From: Paraburkholderia madseniana
Lineage (GTDB): Bacteria; Pseudomonadota; Gammaproteobacteria; Burkholderiales; Burkholderiaceae
Length of the DNA: 64,000 nucleotides
NCBI RefSeq assembly: GCF_009690905.1
Contig: NZ_VOSW01000054.1
Location: 1-64,000, forward strand
Direction: 5' to 3'
Shown in pieces: positions 17,798 through 26,397 of this stretch (positions are counted from its first letter, which is position 1; each line of letters opens with the position of its first letter). Below the pieces are notes generated by a model, which saw only the letters and a program-made list of their open reading frames with translations, was not told the DNA's origin and ran no database searches. The translations under genes and the position numbers were made by a program.

Positions 17798-19006
17798 TTA
17801 GACGATCTCAATTGCCAGCGCCGTGGCCTCACCACCACCGATGCACAGACTCGCGACGCCTCGCGTCTCGCCGCGCTGGCGGAGTGCGCTCAGGAGCGTC
17901 ACGACCAGGCGCGCGCCCGTTGCGCCGATCGGGTGACCCAGCGCGCAAGCACCTCCATGCACGTTCACGCGCTCGTGCGGAAGCGATAGTTCGCGCATGG
18001 CGGCCATGACGACCACGGCAAATGCCTCGTTAATTTCCCACAGGTCTACATCGGCCGCCTGCCACCCCATCTTGGCTAGCAGCTTCTGGATCGCACCCAC
18101 GGGCGCAGTGGTAAACCAGGCCGGCTCCTGAGACTGTGTGGCGTGCCCGCGGATAACGGCCAGCGGTGTTAAACCACGCTCGTGCGCGGTGGACCGGCGC
18201 ATCAGCACCACGGCCGCTGCTCCATCGGCGATCGAGGCCGAACTCGCCGCTGTGACTGTGCCGTCCTTTCCAAAGGCGGGTTTGAGGCTGGGGATCCTGG
18301 CCAGTTCTGCCTTCGCTGGCGCCTCGTCCTCGGCGACGAGTTTCTCGCCGCTGCGGCCCGGCACGGCAACTGGCGTAATCTCCCACCGCAACAGGCCGTC
18401 ACGCTGCGCCTGTTGCGCGCGCAGCGTGGAGGTGGAAGCAAAGGCGTCTTGCGCCTCGCGCGTGAAACCGAAGTGGCGCGCGCAGTCCTCGGCGAAAGTG
18501 CCCATAAGACGGCCGCGGGAGGCGAGGCTGTAGTGATCCTCCAGGCCATCGAAGAACATGTGGTCCAGCACCTGGCCGTGTCCCAGGCGCTGGCCCGAGC
18601 GGCCCTTGGGCAACAGGTAGGGCGCGTTGCTCATGGATTCCATGCCGCCGGCCACGATCACTTGCGGACTCCCACTCAACAGCAGATCGTGCGCCAGCAT
18701 CGTTGCCTTCATACCCGAGCCGCAGACCTTATTGATCGTGGTGCACCCCGCAGAGAGCGGCAAACCGGCGCTCAGCGCCGCCTGGCGTGCGGGCGCCTGC
18801 CCCAGGCCCGCCGGCAGCACGCAGCCCATGAGTATCTCGTCCACCCCCTCTGGCTGCAGCCCTGCGCGATCGAATGCGGCACGGATGGCGCTGGCGCCGA
18901 GTTGCGGCGCCGTGAGCGACGCGAAGTCGCCCTGGAAGCCGCCTAGCGCCGTGCGTGCGGCACCGACGATAACGACGGGATCATTTGAGGTCGAAGAGGC
19001 AAGCAT
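17798..19006 (-). CDS. Acetyl-CoA acetyltransferase (thiolase)
   Basis: A 402-residue thiolase. It catalyses reversible Claisen condensation or thiolysis of acyl-CoA. The nucleophilic cysteine lies in INKVCGSGMKA (Cys95). The other active-site blocks are NEAFA, GGACALGHPIGATGAR and the second cysteine in CIGGGEA near the C-terminus. All are intact. The start at 19006 is preferred because GGAG sits 6 bases upstream; two in-frame ATGs lie further upstream. It is followed upstream in the operon by an SDR of the 3-hydroxyacyl-CoA dehydrogenase type, about 150 bases away, and an AraC regulator is divergent. The pair fits the last two steps of a beta-oxidation-like degradation. The substrate is unknown. 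Confidence 0.92.
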   Translation of the reverse strand: MLASSTSNDPVVIVGAARTALGGFQGDFASLTAPQLGASAIRAAFDRAGLQPEGVDEILMGCVLPAGLGQAPARQAALSAGLPLSAGCTTINKVCGSGMKATMLAHDLLLSGSPQVIVAGGMESMSNAPYLLPKGRSGQRLGHGQVLDHMFFDGLEDHYSLASRGRLMGTFAEDCARHFGFTREAQDAFASTSTLRAQQAQRDGLLRWEITPVAVPGRSGEKLVAEDEAPAKAELARIPSLKPAFGKDGTVTAASSASIADGAAAVVLMRRSTAHERGLTPLAVIRGHATQSQEPAWFTTAPVGAIQKLLAKMGWQAADVDLWEINEAFAVVVMAAMRELSLPHERVNVHGGACALGHPIGATGARLVVTLLSALRQRGETRGVASLCIGGGEATALAIEIV

Positions 19007-19158
19007 ACGAGTCTCCATTCGCCGCTCCGCGGCGGCGTTGCAAGGGGTTCGGAAAGTTTTGCAGTTCACGGGTCATCTGAGCCCTTCCGGGTTCGGCGAC
19101 TCGACGAACTCAAGCAAGGCGGTAGCCGGAACAATGACGTGCGCTCAAGGCGCCGAGT

Positions 19159-19926
19159 TCACCTTGCCGCCATACGGATGGCGCCATCAAGGCGGATCAC
19201 CTCGCCGTTCAGGTAGGTGTTTTCGAGAATGTGCAGCACAAGGCCCGCGAATTCTTCTGGCCGACCAAGGCGCGCGGGAAAGGGGACCATCTTCCCAAGA
19301 GCGTCTTGTACCTCGGTGGGCATGCCTTTGAGCATCGGCGTCTCCATGATTCCGGGCGCGACCGCAAGTACGCGAATGCCATTGCGGGCCAATTCCCGCG
19401 CGATAGGCAGCGTCATCGCCACGACACCGCCTTTGGAGGCCGCATAGCCTGCTTGCCCAATCTGGCCATCGAACGCGGCGACTGAAGCAGTATTGATGAT
19501 CACCCCTCGCTCGCCATCGGTCTCGGGCGTGTTTCTGGCCATGCAGGCTGCGGCCAGCCGTACCATGTTGAAAGCGCCGATCAGGTTGACCTGAACGGTG
19601 CGCGCGAAACTCTCTAGCCGGTGCGGGCCTTCGCGTCCAAGCACTTTCTCGGCGGGGGCAACGCCCGCGCAATTGATCAGCCCATGCAACGCGCCGACGG
19701 TGTCGCAAAACGCGTTCAACGCACGCTCGGCGCTCGTTGCGTCGGATATGTCAGCCTTGGCGAAGTGAGCATTGCGGCCGAGTTCTGCCGCCAGCGCAGT
19801 GCCGGCGTCCTGGTCCAGGTCTACAAGCAGCACCGAGGCGCCCCCCTCCACCAGACGGCGCGCCGTCGCGGCGCCCAGCCCTGAGCCGCCACCCGTGATG
19901 ACGAATCCTTTGTGTTGAATCTGCAC
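19159..19926 (-). CDS. SDR oxidoreductase, 3-hydroxyacyl-CoA dehydrogenase type
   Basis: A 255-residue short-chain dehydrogenase. It has the NAD-binding VITGGGSGLGAATARRL at residues 9-25, the NAG-like INCAGVAPAEKVLG, the catalytic Ser in INTASVAAFDG, and YxxxK in GYAASKGG. The overall sequence, including the insert NTPETDGERGVIINTASVAAFDGQ, is like type II 3-hydroxyacyl-CoA dehydrogenase (HSD10-type). I choose a GTG start at 19926 because GGGAG lies 6 bases upstream and the Rossmann fold begins right after. The open frame extends much further upstream but that part is non-homologous. It is the promoter-proximal gene of the operon with the thiolase. Confidence 0.88.
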   Translation of the reverse strand: MQIQHKGFVITGGGSGLGAATARRLVEGGASVLLVDLDQDAGTALAAELGRNAHFAKADISDATSAERALNAFCDTVGALHGLINCAGVAPAEKVLGREGPHRLESFARTVQVNLIGAFNMVRLAAACMARNTPETDGERGVIINTASVAAFDGQIGQAGYAASKGGVVAMTLPIARELARNGIRVLAVAPGIMETPMLKGMPTEVQDALGKMVPFPARLGRPEEFAGLVLHILENTYLNGEVIRLDGAIRMAAR

Positions 19927-20293
19927 CGCTGTCTCCCAAAAGCAAGTATCCGGACGCGCAACGGCCAGGCCCGTGCTTCGCCGGAAGCTCTGGATTCCGA
20001 AGCCATGGATGCCGCTTGCATGGTTCATGTGATATGGCCGCCATGCTGTATGACCTTGTCCAACAGTGCCACACTCGCGACGACGAACTGAACGGCCATG
20101 GTAAGCGGCAGGCGAGCGTACGCACATGCCCATAGACCTCTTCATGCGTGTGCCCGTCGGACATATCGGTCGGGGCATGGGTCGCCCGCCAGCGTTCTTC
20201 GGCCGATGACTGCCCGCGTTCAGTCGGGTAGCAGGTTTGACTTGCGCCCGGCAGCGATTAACATCACCACACTTTCTGTGGGTACGCCTGACT
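19927..20293. promoter_or_regulatory. Divergent promoter region, SDR-thiolase operon and AraC regulator
   Basis: A 367-bp region between the leftward SDR and the rightward AraC-type gene. Its position suggests it carries both promoters and the AraC binding sites. No clear paired operator or -35/-10 was identified by eye. Confidence 0.45.
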
Positions 20294-21310
20294 ATGAATG
20301 ACACTCAAGACAAGGGCACAACCTCTATCAGCCTGGTACGCGAGGCAATCCTCGCGGCGACACAACGGAATCTCGATGTGTCGGCCGTCCTCCAGCACGC
20401 TGGAATCGCGGCGGAATTGTTGAATGCGCCGAGAGCCCGTGTGCCGGCGTTGGCCTTTTCGCGACTGTGGGCGGCTCTGGCCGACTTGATGGACGACGAG
20501 TTCTTTGGCCTCGACAGCCACGCACTGCGCCGGGGTAGCTACGCTCTGATGTGTCACGCGGTGCTGCATGCGGACAATCTGGAACACGCGCTGCGTCGCA
20601 TGCTGAAGTTCCTGCGAGCGGTTCTCGACGACATTCACGGGGAGTTGCGCTGCGAAGGCGAGCATGCGGTGATCATCCTGCATGACGATGGGCGGACACG
20701 CCGGCTCTTTGCCTACGGGACGTGGTTCATCCTCGTGCACGGTCTTGCATGCTGGCTCGCACGCAGACGGATCCCACTGATCGAGATGCGGTTTCGCGCC
20801 TCCCCACCAATCGATGACAGCGACTACCGCATGCGCTTCTGCGAGGATGTGACGTTCTCCGCAGAGGAGACCCTGATCCGGTTCGATCGCAGTTTCCTCG
20901 GCCTCAAACTGTCCGGCACGGAAGCGAGCCTGCGTGTGTTCCTGGAGAACGCACCAGCCAATATCCTGGTCAAGTATCGCAATGAATCGAGCACTACGGC
21001 CCAGGTCAGGCGCCGACTAAGAAACCAGGCCCCCGACGACTGGCCGGACCTCGACGCGCTATCGCGGTTACTGAATCTATCCGCGGCCACGCTGCAACGC
21101 CGCCTGCTGGCCGAAGGCACGAACTACCGGCAACTGAAAGACGAATTGCGCCGTGACATCGCAATCGAGTTGTTTTCCAGCAGTTCTCTCACAGTCGCCG
21201 AAGTCGCTGCGCGGACTGGCTTTCAGGAAACCAGTGCTTTTCACAGGGCTTTCAGGAAGTGGACCGGGGCCAGCCCGGGAATGTACCGCCACGGCAAGGC
21301 CAACTCTTAA
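20294..21310 (+). CDS. AraC-family transcriptional regulator
   Basis: A 338-residue regulator. The N-terminal ~200 residues match the arabinose-binding-like domain of OruR/ArgR-type AraC proteins (VREAILAATQRNLDVSAVLQHAGI start, AFSRLWAALADLMDDEFFGLDSH block). The C-terminal ~100 residues are the double helix-turn-helix, with SLTVAEVAARTGFQETSAFHRAFRKWTGASPGMYR as the signature. Start at ATG 20294. It lies divergent to the SDR-thiolase operon, which it probably controls in response to a substrate or intermediate. The effector is unknown. Confidence 0.92.
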   Translation: MNDTQDKGTTSISLVREAILAATQRNLDVSAVLQHAGIAAELLNAPRARVPALAFSRLWAALADLMDDEFFGLDSHALRRGSYALMCHAVLHADNLEHALRRMLKFLRAVLDDIHGELRCEGEHAVIILHDDGRTRRLFAYGTWFILVHGLACWLARRRIPLIEMRFRASPPIDDSDYRMRFCEDVTFSAEETLIRFDRSFLGLKLSGTEASLRVFLENAPANILVKYRNESSTTAQVRRRLRNQAPDDWPDLDALSRLLNLSAATLQRRLLAEGTNYRQLKDELRRDIAIELFSSSSLTVAEVAARTGFQETSAFHRAFRKWTGASPGMYRHGKANS

Positions 21311-21864
21311 CGTTAGAACTCGTACCGTTGTCATAGCGGAATTCGAGCGTTCCGACTTGCTTGTACGTCTGAGCTGTCGAAACGGCTCGATCCTCGTTTC
21401 CGAACGAGCGTTGCGCAAAAGCATAGCTGCCGAGGCAAGGCAAAGTAAAGCCGGGCAACCGATGAATCGCATACAGGCGGGCAGCGCCCCAGCGGCATTG
21501 CACTCATCCTCACTTGAATTCTCGGGATGATGGGTCGCCAACGCATGAAGCACAACGAAAGCCCAACGTGTCCACAGACCTCATGCAAACTGAAGTCGGC
21601 GGACATGGATTGGCGTCCCAGCCAGGCTGACACTACAGTCGCGTCCGGCAAATCAGAACAAGCCTCGCACCCGGTTGCGCAGAGTATTCATAGCTGGCTC
21701 CGCAAGAGCCCCGCACTTGATCGCTACCGCAAAATAAGTGAAGCGTCATCGCTTACTGGGGCACCAGTTTTCCCGCCAGCGCGTCACCGAATCGGCGGCG
21801 GCAAATAAAAATTGCCCTCGATGAGCAGCGCATTGCGGTAGCAAAAAAATATATGGAGACGAGA
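21311..21864. other. Gene-free stretch
   Basis: No gene recognised. The segment near 21600-21645 (GGACATGGATTGGCGTCCCA and a following GGCTGACACT) partly resembles a segment near 24039-24070, suggesting shared mobile-element debris. The right end holds the leader of the tannase-family gene. Confidence 0.35.
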
Positions 21865-23553
21865 ATGAGAACCCGGTTCAGAATTCGCCGAAGCCCGGCT
21901 ATTGTGAGTGTTCTATTCGCAGCATCAGCCGTTACCGTATCTGGCTGCGGCGGCAATGACGCGGCACCGGCAAACGCCGCTGTCGTGACGCCAGCCGCGA
22001 AGTGTAGTGCGTTGGCTGGTATGACTGTTCCTGCCAGCTCTATTGGGTTGCCGACAACCGGTGCCACTGTCGTGTCAGCGACGCTCGTTTCTGATACTGA
22101 TTCTGCTAACAGCAATGGTGAGTATTGCAAAGTGCTCGGAACTATCCATCCGGTCGATTTCAATGCGCCCGATATCCGGGTGAAGGTGGACCTTCCGACT
22201 AACTTTAACGGAAAAGCTGTTCACTTCGGTGGCGGGGGATTTGACGGCACCATCGCCAATACCGAGGGCTCACCATTTGACGGGTTCTTATCCGGGGCAG
22301 AGCCCGCAGGCGTCAGTACGCCGTTGCGCAGGGGTTATGTGACTGTCGGGAGCGACAGTGGGCATGAGGGAACCATCCTAGACGGTTCCTTCGCAACAAA
22401 CGATGAGGCACTCGCCAACTATGCTGGCGACCACATCAAGAAGACGCATGACTTCGCAGCCTACATCGCAAAGGCAAGATATGGCTCGGACTTCGCGCAC
22501 AGCTACTTTATTGGTGGTTCGAGTGGCGGACGACAAGGTTTGATTGCGGCACAACGGTTCCCGCAAGACTACGACGGTATCATTTCGACATATCCAGCTT
22601 CAGGAATAACAGGACTATGGCTCCAGATGGGCAGGATCTCGCAATCCCTGCTGGCACCCGGAGGATACGTCACGCCTGCTAAAGGCAAGGCCGTTCTCGC
22701 AGCGGTCATGAAGCAATGCGACGCTCTGGATGGCGTCGCTGACGGCATTATCAGTAACCCTGCAGCATGCGCGTTCGATCCAGCAGTGATTCGCTGCTCC
22801 GGCGGGGGCGACACCGGTGACAGTTGCTTGTCAGACGCACAAATCAATACGCTAACCACCGCTGGCACACCGCTTAACTTTAGCTTCAATCTGGCAAGCG
22901 GAATACAGACATTTCCAGCATATAACGCATTCACCGGGGCGGATTTTTGGTCCACTAGCTTGGCCTGGGGCACTTCCGCTGCCGATGCGATGGTCGAGCC
23001 TGGGGTGATCGGCAAGAGCGCATTTTATTACACGTTTTCAAATGACATGCTCCGGTTTGCGGTCGCTCGCGACGCTGGATCAAGCATTCTGAATTTTAAT
23101 TCTGCCAACCCGGGATCATTAACTTCGCGCGTCCAGGCGGTGAGCGCACTCATGGACAGCACCAGCACTGACTTGAGTCAATTCCAGAGCCGCGGCGGCA
23201 AGATCGTTCTCCAGCACGGGCAATCAGACCAGTTCATTCCGGCGCAGTTGTCGATTGATTACTATAACCGGCTGGTATCCCGATTCGGGCAGGGGCCACT
23301 TAGTCAATTTCTGAAGTTCTACCTGGTTCCGGGCGCGGCCCACGGCTTCGGCGGACAATTCAATGGTTCATATGACGGTCTGACGGCGTTGGACAACTGG
23401 GTGACGAAAGGAATTGAGCCCAAAGATCTGACTATCACCGACCTGACTCCGACAACAGCCGGACGTACCAGGCCCATGTGCGAATACCCACAGTGGCCCA
23501 AATACATCGGTGGCGACCAGAATCTGGCGGCGAGCTTCTTGTGCTCGAATTAG
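21865..23553 (+). CDS. Tannase/feruloyl esterase family lipoprotein
   Basis: A 562-residue predicted lipoprotein hydrolase. The signal ends in a VSGC lipobox (Cys28). The alpha/beta-hydrolase nucleophile is Ser220 in FIGGSSGGRQGL, and the late His is in VPGAAHGFGG; an Asp in QSDQFIPA fits the acid. These blocks match the tannase/feruloyl esterase family, which hydrolyses ester bonds of plant phenolics (gallate or hydroxycinnamate esters) and includes mono(2-hydroxyethyl) terephthalate-type esterases. The start at 21865 has GGAG 6 bases upstream. The gene lies upstream of an aromatic-acid transporter cluster, so it may release the aromatic acid that the cluster imports. The link is inferred. 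Confidence 0.88.
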   Translation: MRTRFRIRRSPAIVSVLFAASAVTVSGCGGNDAAPANAAVVTPAAKCSALAGMTVPASSIGLPTTGATVVSATLVSDTDSANSNGEYCKVLGTIHPVDFNAPDIRVKVDLPTNFNGKAVHFGGGGFDGTIANTEGSPFDGFLSGAEPAGVSTPLRRGYVTVGSDSGHEGTILDGSFATNDEALANYAGDHIKKTHDFAAYIAKARYGSDFAHSYFIGGSSGGRQGLIAAQRFPQDYDGIISTYPASGITGLWLQMGRISQSLLAPGGYVTPAKGKAVLAAVMKQCDALDGVADGIISNPAACAFDPAVIRCSGGGDTGDSCLSDAQINTLTTAGTPLNFSFNLASGIQTFPAYNAFTGADFWSTSLAWGTSAADAMVEPGVIGKSAFYYTFSNDMLRFAVARDAGSSILNFNSANPGSLTSRVQAVSALMDSTSTDLSQFQSRGGKIVLQHGQSDQFIPAQLSIDYYNRLVSRFGQGPLSQFLKFYLVPGAAHGFGGQFNGSYDGLTALDNWVTKGIEPKDLTITDLTPTTAGRTRPMCEYPQWPKYIGGDQNLAASFLCSN

Positions 23554-24177
23554 TCCGGTTCGCCGTGCGCACCCATTGGCCGTGCCGGACGGCCACCTTC
23601 CACCCGGAATTTCCAGCGCTGACGCGACTGGGTGCGCACGTTCCGGCCCGATGCAAAGCCCCACCCCGTTAACGACCTGCAACGGCATCCGGCTTGCGGC
23701 CACACTGAGCGGGCTCACCGCATTTCGTTGCGCAGGAACTTTGCGTCGATCCGCTGCTCGCGGATCCTGCGCTATATAGCGCGCGGCTCGACTATCCCGC
23801 CGAGCTGATCCGCAGCGTCCATCTTTACGCCCGTACTCAGACGAATAACCAGTGCGCTGCGGACAGTCGCAACGGGGGCATGGTTTGTCCGAGGGACTGC
23901 GTCAATCCGTCGTCACGAGAAGCGATTTCTCCAACTGGAAATCGGTGCCCTCGCCTAACAGAGATTGGGCTACCGCCGGCGGCGCAACGCCGGAATCGCT
24001 GGTGTTCGATGACCTCATCCAGGTTGAAGTTGATGGACATGGACTGCCACTTGCGTCCGCCTGACACTGGTGGCAGCACGACAGCAGCGGTTGATTGGGG
24101 CGCGATAAAGGCGCCCCATCGATGGCGCCCACAGCTCGCGCGGATTTCACGCACGAGATTAAAACCAAGGAGACGAC
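23554..24177. other. Intergenic region with decayed sequence
   Basis: No intact gene. Plus-strand sequence near 23724-23845 reads like a coding fragment (FVAQELCVDPLLADPALYSA and onward) without start or stop context. A TGGGGCGC...GCGCCCCA hairpin with a 7-base loop lies at about 24097-24119. It has no following T-run, so it is not a typical terminator. The right end carries the AAGGAG leader of the transporter gene. Confidence 0.35.
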
Positions 24178-25536
24178 ATGAACCAGATAGACGTGTATTC
24201 ACTCGCCGGCCGGGCCAGATTCAATAGCTTTCATACCCTTGTCCTGTTCTGGTGTGTCTTGATGTTGATACTCGATGGCTACGATCTTGCCGTCGTCGGC
24301 GCGGCGCTGCCATCGATCATGAAAGACATGCACATCGGCGCGACCAGCGCGGGCATCATGGCTGGTTCGACACTTGTTGGGGTCATGCTCGGGGCCATTT
24401 TCCTTGGCACGCTGGCGGACCGTTTCGGACGACCAACGATGATGTGCGTTTGCGTGGCCCTTTTCAGTCTTTTCACGGCGTCCGCCGGGTTGACGAGCGA
24501 TCCAATCAGTTTCAGCGTGACGCGCTTTGTCGCCGGCCTGGGCATCGGCGGAGTCTTGCCGATTGTCACCGCGCAGATGGCGGAGTTTTCGCCCAATGCG
24601 TTGCGTACCCGATTGGTCACGCTGGTGTTCGCAGGCTATTCGATTGGCGGGATTCTGGTGGCGCTGACTGCAAAGCAGCTTATCGACAGCTACGGCTGGC
24701 AATCGGTCTTTTTTGCCGCGGGCCTGCCTGTCCTGTTGATCCCATTCATCATCAAAACGATGCCCCATTCAATGATTTTCCTGCTCAAAAGCGGCCGGCA
24801 CGACGAACTGCGCACAGTCATGAAGCGGCTGGTGCCCGACTATCCGCTGAGCGGTCGAGAGCAGTTTGCAGGTTCCTTGTCAGACAAAGCCAGCGACGCT
24901 TCGGTGCGACGACTCTTCCAGGATGGCCGCGGCTTCAGTACCACGATGATATGGGTCGCGTTCATGACGGGCCTCTTCATGGTCTACGCGCTCAGTTCGT
25001 GGTTGACCAAGCTGATGGCCATGGCTGGGTATAGCCTGGGTTCAGCTTTGAACTTCGTGATCGTCTTCAACGTCGGCGCGATCGCCGGTGCGATCTTCGG
25101 CGGTTGGCTCAGCGACAAGGTCAACATCAAGCGGGTGTTGATTGCGTTCTACATCGTCGGGGCGGTTGCGCTGTCGCTGATGGGCTACACGAAGTCGACC
25201 GTATCGTTGTTTGCCGTCGTATTCGTTGTCGGCGCATCGACGCTCGGTACGCAATTGCTTGCCTACGCTTATGCGGGTGACTTCTATCCACATGCGATCC
25301 GGTCTACCGGTGTTGGCTTTGCTTCTGGCGTGGGCCGGATCGGCGCGATTGTGGCTCCGGTGCTCATTGGTTGGCTCGTCTCCCTGAAGTTGCCGCTGGA
25401 ACAGAATTTCATGGCAATCGGCCTGGCCGGCCTCATCGGCGCGGCGGCGGTGACGCTGATCAACCAGACACGTGCCGATTCGCATCGCTCAAACAGCGTG
25501 CCTGTTGTCGCGGTTCAGGGCGGCGCGGGGCGCTGA
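24178..25536 (+). CDS. Aromatic acid:H+ symporter (AAHS family MFS)
   Basis: A 452-residue MFS transporter with about twelve membrane helices. The first helix carries LILDGYDLAVVGAALP, the DGxD signature of the AAHS family (PcaK, BenK, MhpT types). The loop between helices 2 and 3 has GTLADRFGRP, and the loop 8-9 equivalent has GGWLSDKVNIKR. It imports benzoate-like aromatic acids with protons. An AAGGAG ribosome binding site lies 6 bases before the ATG. A nitroreductase-like gene and a CoA ligase follow on the same strand, so uptake and activation of an aromatic acid is the likely theme. Confidence 0.92.
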   Translation: MNQIDVYSLAGRARFNSFHTLVLFWCVLMLILDGYDLAVVGAALPSIMKDMHIGATSAGIMAGSTLVGVMLGAIFLGTLADRFGRPTMMCVCVALFSLFTASAGLTSDPISFSVTRFVAGLGIGGVLPIVTAQMAEFSPNALRTRLVTLVFAGYSIGGILVALTAKQLIDSYGWQSVFFAAGLPVLLIPFIIKTMPHSMIFLLKSGRHDELRTVMKRLVPDYPLSGREQFAGSLSDKASDASVRRLFQDGRGFSTTMIWVAFMTGLFMVYALSSWLTKLMAMAGYSLGSALNFVIVFNVGAIAGAIFGGWLSDKVNIKRVLIAFYIVGAVALSLMGYTKSTVSLFAVVFVVGASTLGTQLLAYAYAGDFYPHAIRSTGVGFASGVGRIGAIVAPVLIGWLVSLKLPLEQNFMAIGLAGLIGAAAVTLINQTRADSHRSNSVPVVAVQGGAGR

Positions 25537-25618
25537 CATTTCCGCCATATGCAGCTTCGTGGCCGAGATTCTTGCGAACAACGCGGCTCGTACGGGCGTT
25601 ACCCTCAACAAACGCTAC

Positions 25619-26383
25619 ATGATTCAGTGCAGCGCAACTTTCAATCCCGGCATCGAAATGGACCGTCTATCTCCTCCTCCCTTGAGCTCGTTTGCCGACG
25701 TGAACCGAGCCGTCGATTGGGCGCTCGTCACGCGGCGCAGCGTCCGTGCTTTCCTGCCCACGCAGGTTCCTCGCGAGCAGATCGAGTCCATCCTCGACGT
25801 GGCTCGCTTCAGCGCAACCGGCGTCAACATCCAGCCCTGGCATGTGCATGTCGTGACAGGCGCCATGAAGTCCCGCCTGTCTGCCGCCATCAACGAGATC
25901 AATGACGATCCCGTTCGCAGCTCCGACCTGGACGAGCCCTATGACTACTACCCGCGCGAATGGATCGCACCGTATGTGGACCGCCGGCGTGAGGTTGGTT
26001 GGAACCTGTATGGCCTGCTGGGCATCGAGAAGGGTGACAAGGAGCGGATGCACGTCCAGCACGGTCGCAACTACAGCTTCTTCGATGCACCGGTGGGCCT
26101 GTTTTTCACGGTTGACCGGATCATGCGTGAAGGAAGTCTGCTGGACACGGGCATGTTCCTGCAAAGCGTCATGATCGCCGCCCGCGCGCGGGGCCTCGAC
26201 ACGTGTCCGCAGGCGGCTTTCAACAAGTTCCACCGTGTCATCGCTAACGAACTGTCCATTCCCGACAACCACATGTTGGTGTGCGGAATGAGTCTGGGTT
26301 ATGCGGATCCCAACTGCATCGAGAACACTCTGGTCACGGAGCGCAGTGCGGTCGGCGATTTCACTACTTTCTACCAAGAATGA
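25619..26383 (+). CDS. Nitroreductase-family flavoprotein
   Basis: A 254-residue protein of the NAD(P)H-dependent, FMN-binding nitroreductase superfamily. The FMN-binding RRSVRAFLPTQVP near residues 42-54, the ARFSATGVNIQPWHVHVVTG block, and the C-terminal GMSLGYADP are diagnostic. Members reduce nitroaromatics, quinones or enoyl-type bonds, and some dehydrogenate aromatics. The start is uncertain: ATG 25619 and ATG 25658 are both in frame and neither has a strong ribosome binding site. It sits 83 bases after the transporter and just before a CoA ligase. Reduction of a nitro or ring-unsaturated aromatic acid is plausible but unproven. Confidence 0.86.
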   Translation: MIQCSATFNPGIEMDRLSPPPLSSFADVNRAVDWALVTRRSVRAFLPTQVPREQIESILDVARFSATGVNIQPWHVHVVTGAMKSRLSAAINEINDDPVRSSDLDEPYDYYPREWIAPYVDRRREVGWNLYGLLGIEKGDKERMHVQHGRNYSFFDAPVGLFFTVDRIMREGSLLDTGMFLQSVMIAARARGLDTCPQAAFNKFHRVIANELSIPDNHMLVCGMSLGYADPNCIENTLVTERSAVGDFTTFYQE

Positions 26384-26397
26384 ATGGAGACAAAGTC

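Noticed and set aside
17147..17989. 280-codon plus-strand frame
   Set aside because: It crosses the MITE and the antisense of the thiolase 3' end. No family sequence and no ribosome binding site.
24097..24119. Strong hairpin, considered as terminator
   Set aside because: No T-run follows, and it lies just upstream of a gene start rather than after a gene.
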